Source of the DNA: Sulfoacidibacillus ferrooxidans
GTDB taxonomy: Bacteria > Bacillota > Bacilli > Alicyclobacillales > SLC66
Assembly (NCBI RefSeq): GCF_022606465.1
Contig: NZ_JALBUF010000009.1
Coordinates: forward strand, 1 to 64,000
Reading direction: 5' to 3'
DNA: 64,000 nucleotides
The position numbers and the translations under genes were made by a program. Below the pieces are notes generated by a model. The model saw nothing but the letters and a program-made list of their open reading frames with translations, made no database searches and had not been told where the DNA came from. Shown piece after piece: positions 57,480-64,000 of the stretch (its first letter is position 1; each line of letters opens with the position of its first letter).

Positions 57480-57511
57480 AAAAAACCACCCTAGGAGAAC
57501 GCCTAGGGTGG
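57480..57511 (-). terminator. pyr operon attenuator terminator
   Basis: CCACCCTAGG pairs with CCTAGGGTGG (486-495 with 502-511) around a 6-base loop, followed on the minus strand by TTTTTT. It lies 28 bases upstream of the pyrR start and is the terminator that PyrR binding should favour. Confidence 0.93.
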
Positions 57512-57586
57512 TAATCTATATCTAGCACTACGCTAGCAACCTTAGTAGCGACATGCAAGATATAAACAAACCAATCTGCCGAACTC

Positions 57587-57610
57587 CTTACAAGCCTCAC
57601 GGGACTTGTT
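57587..57610 (-). promoter_or_regulatory. PyrR-binding loop (anti-antiterminator) in the pyr leader
   Basis: On the minus strand AACAAGTCCCGTGAGGCTTG (591-610) matches the PyrR-binding consensus ARUCCNGNGAGGYU exactly and the flanking bases can pair (ACAAGTC/GGCTTGT) to form the required hairpin. It lies between the promoter and the attenuator terminator. Confidence 0.92.
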
Positions 57611-57635
57611 TAAAGGAACAAAGTATGTCTTTAAG

Positions 57636-57664
57636 AGCGTAACAAATAACGGTTGATAGGTCAA
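57636..57664 (-). promoter_or_regulatory. pyr operon promoter
   Basis: TTGACC (659-664), a 17-base spacer, and TACGCT (636-641) on the minus strand. The -10 is weak. It yields a leader of about 150 bases containing the PyrR site and terminator. Confidence 0.75.
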
Positions 57665-57707
57665 GCGCGCAATTTTTTTGTCAAACACTCGCAAACCTAC
57701 TAGTCAC

Positions 57708-58676
57708 TCATAAACTTGCTTTTCGACGCGTGAGATCTGCTACTGTTGCTTCCAAAATCGGTGGCCATGGTGCATGAAACAAGAGCTCTTGACCCGATCG
57801 CGGATGAATGAATCCCAGTGTCTTTGCATGTAATGCCTGTCCAGACAGGCCTAGCGGATCACGTGAAGCATAGAGCGGATCACCCGCTACAGGATGTCCT
57901 ATGTATGCCATGTGCACGCGAATTTGATGCGTTCTACCCGTTTCTAATCGCAATCTCACATGAGTATAGTTAATGTAACTATCTATGACTTGGAAATGGG
58001 TAATGGCACGTTTTCCATAACCATCGGGCATAACAGCCATCTGTTGACGCTTATGTGGATCACGAGCAAGCGGTGCATCGATCATGCCAGTTGAAGAACT
58101 CAAATGACCATGAACAATCGCTTCGTACAATCGTATTACAGAGTGCTCCTTAAACTGATTAGACAAACTGTGATGCGCAAGATCTGTTTTTGCAACGACA
58201 AGTAAACCACTCGTATCCTTATCGATTCGATGCACAATACCTGGTCGTAGTGCGCCGCCAATCCCTGACAAATGTTCAATATGTCCAAGCAACGCCCCAA
58301 CTAATGTATTGCGCATATGCCCAGGAGCTGGATGCACAACCATTCCTCGCGGTTTATTGACAACAATCACATCTTCGTCTTCATAATAAATATCGAGCGG
58401 TATATCCTCAGGAATCACATCGATCGTAGCTAACGGAGGCACGTGAACAATAATTTGCTGATCTTTGGTAACCTTTGAACTCGCACGGACAACCTTACCA
58501 TTTAGCGTGATATGCCCACCTTCAATGAATTGTTGCACTTGCGCGCGCGACCATGATCCTACCTCAGCTAGATAGCGGTCAATGCGTTCACCTGACACCT
58601 CAACATGAAAAGTCATCACATCGGCTTCCTGCACTATATCCTCGTCATCTACCGTCACATCATTGGTGTTTTCCAT
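57708..58676 (-). CDS. rluD: Ribosomal large subunit pseudouridine synthase, RluD family
   Basis: RluD-type enzymes make pseudouridines in 23S helix 69. The 322-residue product has an N-terminal S4 domain (about 30-85; RIDRYLAEVGSWSRAQVQQFI) and the catalytic motif HRIDKDTSGLLVVAKT (Asp near 158). ATG at 58676 has AGGAGGG just upstream; the frame opens at 58742 inside lspA. It overlaps lspA by 17 bases. lspA-rluD-pyrR is the B. subtilis order (lspA-ylyB-pyrR). Confidence 0.95.
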   Translation of the reverse strand: MENTNDVTVDDEDIVQEADVMTFHVEVSGERIDRYLAEVGSWSRAQVQQFIEGGHITLNGKVVRASSKVTKDQQIIVHVPPLATIDVIPEDIPLDIYYEDEDVIVVNKPRGMVVHPAPGHMRNTLVGALLGHIEHLSGIGGALRPGIVHRIDKDTSGLLVVAKTDLAHHSLSNQFKEHSVIRLYEAIVHGHLSSSTGMIDAPLARDPHKRQQMAVMPDGYGKRAITHFQVIDSYINYTHVRLRLETGRTHQIRVHMAYIGHPVAGDPLYASRDPLGLSGQALHAKTLGFIHPRSGQELLFHAPWPPILEATVADLTRRKASL

Positions 58677-59157
58677 GATTACCCTCCTGTGCTCGCCCAT
58701 CTGGATGTGTTGATCCCTCTTGATCGCGAGAACGCCATGCACGGAAAACGAGATAAATCACAGACACCACAATACAACTGTCTGCAAAATTAAATACGGG
58801 GTAGTGAATGGCTTCAAAATAAACGTAATCAATCACATACCCTAGGCGAATGCGGTCGATCAAATTCCCAATCGCACCACCTAATAAAAGCCCAAGTGCA
58901 ATCTGTAAACGCATATTCCCTTTCGCATATCGCCTGTCAACGTAAATGATAACACCTATCACAATGAGCGCGACTACAATGAGTAAAGGCGTTTGATTCA
59001 ATAAAATGCTAAAGGCAGCTCCACGATTTTGTACATAAAGCAACTCAAGAACACCCGGCCATATCGAAATGGAAGAGTTAACAGCCATATGCGTTGAAAT
59101 AACCCACTTAATTGACTGATCGATCACTGCGACCAAAAAAGCTATCACATAGACCAA
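58660..59157 (-). CDS. lspA: Lipoprotein signal peptidase (signal peptidase II)
   Basis: LspA removes signal peptides from prolipoproteins after lipidation. The 165-residue protein has four membrane segments and both catalytic Asp regions: RIRLGYVIDYVYFE near 105-118 and FNFADSCIVV near 125-134. NRGAAFS is the third motif. Start is TTG at 59157 with AAGGGGG 7 bases upstream. A hydrophilic tail of about 20 residues (RDQEGSTHPDGRAQEG) follows the last helix. Confidence 0.97.
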   Translation of the reverse strand: MVYVIAFLVAVIDQSIKWVISTHMAVNSSISIWPGVLELLYVQNRGAAFSILLNQTPLLIVVALIVIGVIIYVDRRYAKGNMRLQIALGLLLGGAIGNLIDRIRLGYVIDYVYFEAIHYPVFNFADSCIVVSVIYLVFRAWRSRDQEGSTHPDGRAQEGNHGKHQ

Positions 59158-59182
59158 ATATCCGCCCCCTTACTTACTTTGT

Positions 59183-59211
59183 ATCGTACCATGAGCCACT
59201 GGCACAAACAA
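59183..59211 (-). promoter_or_regulatory. lspA promoter, sigma-A type
   Basis: TTGTTT (206-211), a 17-base spacer and TACGAT (183-188) on the minus strand, 26 bases upstream of the lspA start codon. Confidence 0.65.
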
Positions 59212-59254
59212 GCGATCGTAAAGTAAGCGATTCATACAACGCACTAAAACCACA

Positions 59255-59866
59255 TTAGTCTGGCAATTGTTCTTTATACTGCATATTAGAAATTGCATCC
59301 ATTTGATCTACATATCCATTTCCTTCTTCATAAAGTTCATCATCAATCACCGAGTCAGGATCGGGCCGAGCATTCATACGCGCAACACCTTGCCAGCTAT
59401 CTTCTCCATCGAATCCAGTGTAATCTCTTCCATCCATATTGGTCCTAGAAAATCCGTTACGCAAAAACTCTTCCTCGATAGGTCGATCATGCATTGCAAG
59501 CGGATGCGATTGTTCATGCGCACACGCAATGCACAAAACAGCTGCAGGTTCTGCTTCTATACGCAGTAATTCAATTGCCTGTCCACATTGTTCACATGTT
59601 CCATATGTCCCTTCTTGCATTTTTGCAAGAGCGTAATTGACCTCTTCTAAACGGATCACATCATGCTCTCGCAAAGCGACATCTTTCTCTCGTTCAAACA
59701 TCTCACTGCCAATATCAGCTGGATGTTGATCATATAGCGATAATTCACCAATACTGTCATTCATCGCAAGCTCCAACCCATATTGTTCAGAATCATCCAG
59801 ACGCTGTTTAATCTGTTCTTGCTCACTGATAAGTGCTGCTCTTGCTGACTGATACTTATCCTTCAC
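59255..59866 (-). CDS. yteA: YteA-like TraR/DksA zinc-finger protein
   Basis: The 203-residue protein has a coiled N-terminus, an acidic middle (NDSIGELSLYDQHPADIGSEMFEREKD) and a DksA/TraR-type zinc finger with intact pairs CEQC and CIAC near residues 93-115. This matches the YteA family of Bacillales, which is sporulation-associated by annotation. By analogy it could bind the RNA polymerase secondary channel, but that is untested. It lies upstream of lspA. Confidence 0.88.
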   Translation of the reverse strand: MKDKYQSARAALISEQEQIKQRLDDSEQYGLELAMNDSIGELSLYDQHPADIGSEMFEREKDVALREHDVIRLEEVNYALAKMQEGTYGTCEQCGQAIELLRIEAEPAAVLCIACAHEQSHPLAMHDRPIEEEFLRNGFSRTNMDGRDYTGFDGEDSWQGVARMNARPDPDSVIDDELYEEGNGYVDQMDAISNMQYKEQLPD

Positions 59867-59918
59867 GGCATCATCTCTCCTTTTATCATATAATTTTCAA
59901 TAATCTAGTTGTATATCA

Positions 59919-60230
59919 CTATATCGTCGGAACGCGCAACTGCGCCTGTACAATGCGTACCACATCGGCAATATAGGATCCAATAAGCGGAATATTAAGC
60001 ACAGCTAAACGTTGCATAATCACAATTAAGAGTGCTGCAATTAAGGTAAATCCCAATCCTATGCCAATACCACGTGCAAGACCGCCAATAAAATTGAGAT
60101 AAAAGAGACGCCAAGGTTTTTGCAATAAGAGCACGTATGCTCCAAAATTTACTCGTTCAAAGTAGTCACTTAACTTTTCAACTGTACTCGTTGCTTGTGG
60201 GCGTCGAATCGGATCCATCTGATTCACCAC
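59919..60230 (-). CDS. DUF5665 membrane protein
   Basis: The 103-residue protein has an amphipathic N-terminal region (VEKLSDYFERVNFGAYVLLLQKPWRLFYLNFIGG) and one or two membrane segments (ARGIGIGLGFTLIAALLIVIMQRL), then a hydrophobic end. The pattern fits DUF5665, a small Firmicutes family without known function. It precedes yteA by 52 bases and is divergent from the mini membrane protein at 60396. Confidence 0.8.
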   Translation of the reverse strand: MVNQMDPIRRPQATSTVEKLSDYFERVNFGAYVLLLQKPWRLFYLNFIGGLARGIGIGLGFTLIAALLIVIMQRLAVLNIPLIGSYIADVVRIVQAQLRVPTI

Positions 60231-60339
60231 TTTCTATTCACCGTGCACAAAATAGGATTCCCGATTGACCATAGAGTATGCTTCATATTATCTGAGCCAA
60301 ACTGTCAAAGGATGTTCACGGCACGCTCTGTTAAACCCA

Positions 60340-60368
60340 TTGTTTGTACGCATGTCTCGTGGGATAGT
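60340..60368 (+). promoter_or_regulatory. Promoter of the mini membrane protein
   Basis: TTGTTT (340-345), a 17-base spacer and GATAGT (363-368) on the plus strand, followed by the AAGGGG ribosome site of the gene at 60396. Confidence 0.5.
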
Positions 60369-60395
60369 ATTTAGAAGAGAAAGGGGTTGTCGCCA

Positions 60396-60572
60396 TTGCG
60401 CAATCAACTTGTTCGCACTGCTGCAACCGCGTTAATCTGGATTGGATGTATTGAAGTGATAAGTAGTTTTGTCGCTAAACAAATGTATAACTATACACTT
60501 ACATTTACACCCATCTTTATCATTCTTGGCATTGTAGGCATTATTGCTTTTATTATTTCTCGCTTTGTTTAA
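60396..60572 (+). CDS. Small two-helix membrane protein, unknown
   Basis: A 58-residue hydrophobic protein starting at TTG 60396 (AGAAAGGGG 9 bases upstream) with RNQLVRTAATALIWIGCIEV. Two membrane helices are predicted (about 8-27 and 37-56) with a short polar link KQMYNYT. It has its own promoter and a strong terminator, so it is likely a real single-gene unit. TTG three codons upstream is less well spaced. I do not recognise a family. Confidence 0.7.
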   Translation: MRNQLVRTAATALIWIGCIEVISSFVAKQMYNYTLTFTPIFIILGIVGIIAFIISRFV

Positions 60573-60580
60573 AAAAATAA

Positions 60581-60633
60581 AAACCGTATGCGAGTGCAGC
60601 AGTTGATATCTGCAACACTCGCATACGGTTTTA
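60581..60633. terminator. Bidirectional terminator between the mini membrane protein and ileS
   Basis: A perfect 17-bp stem, AAAACCGTATGCGAGTG (581-597) with its complement (617-633); the loop itself holds a short GCAG/CTGC pair. T-runs occur on both strands, so both convergent genes are terminated. Confidence 0.93.
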
Positions 60634-60660
60634 ACATTTTACTACCTAAAGCCTAAAAGC

Positions 60661-63432
60661 CTAGACGAGTCCTTTTTGCACTAAGATCTCAGCACAACGA
60701 GGGCACACTTCAGGTACTCTTACATCCAATCCTATATCAGTACGTATATGCCAACAACGCGGACATTTTTCTCCCTGCGCCTCAGTCACTACAACACCCA
60801 CCGCCCCAACACATAAGGCCTCTACAGGAACTTCCTCTTCAACTGAATGGAGCGTGATTTGAGAAACGATAAAAAGATCCTTCCAATCATCTAAAGTTAA
60901 GTCTACCTGTGTGTGATCCACGCCGTACAAATGAATTGCAGCACCAAGCGATTGACCTATCTTCTTCTCCGAGCGTGCAGTTTCAAGCGCCTGTAGCACC
61001 ACATCGCGTATAGCCAACAAATGATCCCATGTAGTAGCTAATGCATCATCTCTGTACTTTTCAGGAAGTTTTACCCACTCTGTGAGCTGAATACTTTGTA
61101 CGTCTTTTTCAGTAAGTTGCATCCAAATTTCATCTGCTGTAAAGGTTAAGATTGGCGCGATCAGTGCGAGTAACGTATGGAGACACTGGTGAAGAACCGT
61201 TTGTATCGCTCTTCTAGATACAGAATCAACCACATCCACGTAAAGTGTATCTTTCGCAACATCTAAATAAAAACTAGACAACTCTGTTGAACAGAAGTTT
61301 TGGATAGCGTGATATACAACGTGAAACTCGTAATTTTCATAAGCATCCATACATTTTTCTTGAAGCCGGTACAAACGATCTAATAAATAACGATCAATGT
61401 CTCGCAACTGCTCATATGAAACACGTTGTGCATCACTAAAGTCAGACAAATTGCCAAGTAAGAAGCGAAATGTATTGCGTATTTTGCGATACACCTCTGA
61501 AACTTGTTTTAAAATCAAGTTAGAAATGCGCACATCTGATCGATAATCCACAGATGATACCCATAGGCGTAAAATATCTGCACCCATTTGTTCAATGACT
61601 TGGATGGGATCAATCCCGTTGCCAAGACTCTTTGACATTTTACGCCCGTCACCATCAACTGCAAAACCATGTGATAGGACTTGCCGATAGGGAGCTTGGC
61701 CCATAACCGCTACGGCTGTGGAAAGCGATGAATTAAACCAGCCGCGATATTGATCAGATCCTTCGACATACAAGTCAGCTGGCCACGCTAAGTCACTACG
61801 TTTTCTAAGGACAGCCATATGACTCGAGCCCGAATCAAACCAAACATCCATAATATCCGTTTCTTTGCGAAAATGGGTGTTTCCACACGAGCATGTTGAA
61901 CCTACTGGTACGAGTTCATCCGCCTCTTTTTCAAACCAAATCTGTGATCCATGTGTTGCGAATAACTCAGCCACATGTTCGACGCTTTGCTCATCCAATA
62001 GAGCTTCATTGCACTGTTTACAATAAAACACAGGGATTGGAACGCCCCATGTGCGTTGCCGTGAAATACACCAATCTGTACGATCAGCAATCATGTTATG
62101 GAGACGTATCTTCCCCCAAGGAATAGCCCAAGAAACTTGTTCGACTTGTGCTAACATCTCGTCGCGAAACAGCGCAATCGACGCAAACCACTGCTCAGTT
62201 GCGCGATAAATCACAGGATTTTTACAGCGCCAGCAATGTGGATATTGATGCACAAGATCATGTTTAGCCAGTAGCGCACCACTTTCACGCAATGCCTCAA
62301 TGATGACTGGATTGGCCTTAGCATAAAACTGACCAGTAAATGGTTCAGCTTCAGCGGTAAAACGAGCTTTATCGTCAAGTGGAGCAAAAATATCCAAATC
62401 GTACTGAAGTCCTACTAGGTAGTCTTCCATCCCATGGCCGGGCGCTGTATGCACGGCACCTGTCCCACTATCGAGTGTGACATGATCCCCCAAAACAACA
62501 AGAGAATCTCTCTCATAGAGTGGGTGTTTAGCTACTGCTCGCTCTAATTCACGGCCTTTATAAGTCGCTATAATGGCATGTTCTTCTTCTGCGAATCCAA
62601 CATCTTTTAGCACACTCTCAACCAATTCAGACGCAATTAAGAGTTTTCTACCATGAACTGCGACCACTGAGTAATCAAAGTCAGGTCCTAGTGCAATCCC
62701 CATATTCGCCGGGATCGTCCAAGGAGTTGTTGTCCAAATAACAATTTCCGTATCATTTGATAGTACACCTTTGCCATCCTTTACTGGAAAAGCAACATAA
62801 ATAGAAGGAGATGTATGCGTTTCATATTCAATCTCTGCTTCAGCTAATGCAGTTTCACATGATGGACACCAATATACCGGCTTGAAACCTTTGTAAATAT
62901 ACCCCTTTTGAGCCATTACCCCAAATACGCGAATTTGTTCTGCTTCGTAGCTAGGATCCATCGTAATATACGGATTTTGAAAGTCTCCACGAACGCCAAA
63001 GCGCAAAAATTGATCTCTTTGTAAGTCAATATACTTTAGCGCATAATCTGCGCACGCCTTCCTAAAATCCACAATACTGACTTCATGTCGATTTAACTTT
63101 TGTGCTTTAATAATGGCGTTTTCAATAGGTAATCCATGTGTATCCCATCCTGGTACATAAGGCGCATCAAAACCGTTCATTGAACGAGACTTAATGATGA
63201 TATCTTTAATAATCTTATTTAAAGCGTGACCTAAATGAGTCTGGCCATTTGCGTAAGGGGGACCATCGTGCAAAATAAATTTTTTCTTATCCATTTTCGT
63301 CTTTTGTACAGAGTGATAGAGATCCATTTCATTCCAATATCGAAGCATCTCCGGTTCACGTTTTGGCAAATTGCCACGCATCGGAAAATCAGTTTGTGGT
63401 AAGTTTAGCGTTTTATCAAATTCCAACATCAT
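60661..63432 (-). CDS. ileS: Isoleucyl-tRNA synthetase
   Basis: IleS charges tRNA-Ile. The protein, 923 residues from ATG 63432, begins MMLEFDKTLNLPQTDFPMRG. It has the class I HIGH motif as HLGH (GQTHLGHALNKI near 57-68), a large CP1 editing domain, KMSKS (DGRKMSKSLGNGI near 596) and a C-terminal zinc finger (CPRCWHIR, CPRC). The frame is open to 63570 across the T-box terminator, which cannot be coding; AAAGG and GGGGGA sites support 63432 or the adjacent ATG 63429. Length equals B. subtilis IleS. It is controlled by the T-box upstream. Confidence 0.97.
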   Translation of the reverse strand: MMLEFDKTLNLPQTDFPMRGNLPKREPEMLRYWNEMDLYHSVQKTKMDKKKFILHDGPPYANGQTHLGHALNKIIKDIIIKSRSMNGFDAPYVPGWDTHGLPIENAIIKAQKLNRHEVSIVDFRKACADYALKYIDLQRDQFLRFGVRGDFQNPYITMDPSYEAEQIRVFGVMAQKGYIYKGFKPVYWCPSCETALAEAEIEYETHTSPSIYVAFPVKDGKGVLSNDTEIVIWTTTPWTIPANMGIALGPDFDYSVVAVHGRKLLIASELVESVLKDVGFAEEEHAIIATYKGRELERAVAKHPLYERDSLVVLGDHVTLDSGTGAVHTAPGHGMEDYLVGLQYDLDIFAPLDDKARFTAEAEPFTGQFYAKANPVIIEALRESGALLAKHDLVHQYPHCWRCKNPVIYRATEQWFASIALFRDEMLAQVEQVSWAIPWGKIRLHNMIADRTDWCISRQRTWGVPIPVFYCKQCNEALLDEQSVEHVAELFATHGSQIWFEKEADELVPVGSTCSCGNTHFRKETDIMDVWFDSGSSHMAVLRKRSDLAWPADLYVEGSDQYRGWFNSSLSTAVAVMGQAPYRQVLSHGFAVDGDGRKMSKSLGNGIDPIQVIEQMGADILRLWVSSVDYRSDVRISNLILKQVSEVYRKIRNTFRFLLGNLSDFSDAQRVSYEQLRDIDRYLLDRLYRLQEKCMDAYENYEFHVVYHAIQNFCSTELSSFYLDVAKDTLYVDVVDSVSRRAIQTVLHQCLHTLLALIAPILTFTADEIWMQLTEKDVQSIQLTEWVKLPEKYRDDALATTWDHLLAIRDVVLQALETARSEKKIGQSLGAAIHLYGVDHTQVDLTLDDWKDLFIVSQITLHSVEEEVPVEALCVGAVGVVVTEAQGEKCPRCWHIRTDIGLDVRVPEVCPRCAEILVQKGLV

Positions 63433-63484
63433 TTCCCCCATCCTTTTTATGACTGCATCATGAACTTGTGAAGGTCTGCATAAA

Positions 63485-63741
63485 ACAAAAAAGCCTGCAT
63501 CCCAACAAGGGGCGCAGACTAACGTCGCGAGGTACCACCCTACTTCACGAAGTGTGTGTAAGTGAATCACTTCGCCTCATTAAAATATGCGCAATAACGG
63601 GCGCATCCCGGTTAAGCTAAGGGATAGATCATTCACTATCCGTTCACTCTTCATCTCCAAGGTGATCTTCAAACGGCATCCACCGACTCGGCTCTCACCT
63701 ATCCCGAGTTCTCTTTGCGGTCTTCGCGCGCCTACTGTCCT
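63485..63741 (-). promoter_or_regulatory. T-box leader of ileS
   Basis: On the minus strand the T-box sequence GGGTGGTACCTCGCG (526-540) precedes an intrinsic terminator. Upstream is a stem I region with GGTGAGAGCC and, on its 3' side, GAAGATCACC (661-670). The ATC at 664-666 is the best candidate isoleucine specifier codon. Uncharged tRNA-Ile would pair there and stabilise the antiterminator, allowing ileS expression. The leader lies between the end of divIVA and ileS. Confidence 0.93.
63486..63520 (-). terminator. T-box regulated terminator
   Basis: On the minus strand AGTCTGC (514-520) pairs with GCAGGCT (492-498), with further C-G pairs inside, followed by TTTTTTGTTTT. It is the alternative structure to the antiterminator formed by the T-box sequence. 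Confidence 0.9.
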
Positions 63742-63753
63742 CATCATCGATAT

Positions 63754-63781
63754 ACTATATACTTTACTACATATTAACCAA
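63754..63781 (-). promoter_or_regulatory. ileS promoter overlapping the end of divIVA
   Basis: TTGGTT (776-781), a 16-base spacer and TATAGT (754-759) on the minus strand. The -35 lies in the last codons and stop of divIVA. A start near 63747 gives a leader beginning at GATGAGGACAGTAGG, typical for T-box RNAs. Confidence 0.5.
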
Positions 63782-64000
63782 TCGGTTCATTAATAAACTC
63801 TTCCCACTCAGTAGCCTTTAGCATCTCCATCTGAGCACTCATCAATGAGTGAAACCGCGCTTTAAAGATAGCAGCTTGTTTCTTTACTTCATCGAGTTCC
63901 ATTGCCGTCTTGCGAGCTTTCGTAAGTGCATCTTGGACAATTCGATCAGCATTTTTCTCTGCTTCGCGAATCACTAACTGGGCTTCTTTACGTGCGTTTT
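63774..64000 (-). CDS. divIVA: DivIVA-like septum site/polar scaffold protein, C-terminal part
   Basis: Only the last 75 or so residues are in the window; the frame is open through the right edge (NARKEAQLVIREAEKNADRI continuing). The sequence is a Lys/Glu/Ala-rich coiled coil with AAIFKARFHSLMSAQMEML, the conserved C-terminal signature of DivIVA. The start and membrane-binding domain lie outside. divIVA upstream of ileS is the common Gram-positive order. Confidence 0.92.
   Translation of the reverse strand, partial: NARKEAQLVIREAEKNADRIVQDALTKARKTAMELDEVKKQAAIFKARFHSLMSAQMEMLKATEWEEFINEPIG

Noticed and set aside
63433-63570. 46-codon N-terminal extension of IleS
   Set aside because: It runs through the T-box terminator and T-box sequence, and homologous IleS proteins begin at the internal methionine.
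1-64000. CRISPR arrays, insertion sequences, prophage or tRNA genes
   Set aside because: No regularly spaced direct repeats, transposase-like or phage-like proteins, or cloverleaf-like sequences were noticed on either strand while reading the window.

Overview
The window comes from a Gram-positive, low-to-moderate GC, endospore-forming bacterium of the Bacillota (Bacillales). The evidence is direct: an alpha/beta-type SASP, SpoVM, YlbK/YlbL, a YteA-type zinc-finger protein, a PyrR attenuator, an ileS T-box and the PrkC/PrpC pair are all present, and the gene order follows the Bacillus subtilis ylo/ylq/ylb clusters. Several genes that sit in those clusters in B. subtilis are missing here (gmk, def, rplS, thiN, ylbJ, ylbM), which suggests a deeper Bacillales lineage such as the Alicyclobacillaceae. 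That placement is inference, not identification.

Almost everything is on the minus strand and is described in transcription order (right to left). 64000-57700: the end of divIVA, an ileS T-box leader and ileS, a plus-strand mini membrane protein, a DUF5665 protein, a YteA-like zinc-finger protein, lspA and rluD. 57665-45911: the pyrimidine operon with a PyrR attenuator leader, then pyrR-pyrB-pyrC-carA-carB-pyrK-pyrD-pyrF-pyrE and a final MFS transporter. 45830-41504: a DUF2254-type membrane protein converges on a plus-strand pair, a degenerate short-chain dehydrogenase and rqcH (Rqc2/NFACT). 41503-25976: a Ca-type P-ATPase, yicC, remA, rpoZ, coaBC, priA, fmt, rsmB, rlmN, prpC, prkC, rsgA and rpe. 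25840-21200: spoVM (26 residues), divergent rpmB, asp23, fakA and recG. 21140-19200: a sporulation island with a SASP gene, psd, two paralogous miniproteins behind a sigma-K-like promoter, and a plus-strand non-coding RNA that I assign to CsfG. 19170-15400: rsmD, coaD, ylbK, ylbL, the DUF177 protein and rpmF. 15280-750: fapR-plsX-fabD-fabG-acpP-fabF (fatty-acid initiation and elongation), then rnc-smc-ftsY-ylxM-ffh-rpsP-khpA-ylqD-rimM-trmD (RNA processing, chromosome condensation, SRP targeting, ribosome maturation). The left edge is the 5' end of a 16S rRNA gene with its own promoter.

Most of the window is core information processing, lipid and nucleotide metabolism in long overlapping operons; many start codons are GTG or TTG and were fixed by Shine-Dalgarno position. 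The less ordinary content is the CsfG-like RNA and its miniprotein neighbours, the SDR-like protein that has lost its catalytic serine and sits directly upstream of rqcH, a non-AUG (CTG) start for yicC, several strong intergenic hairpins lacking U-tracts, and the missing genes listed above. No CRISPR array, insertion sequence, phage gene or tRNA gene was seen.
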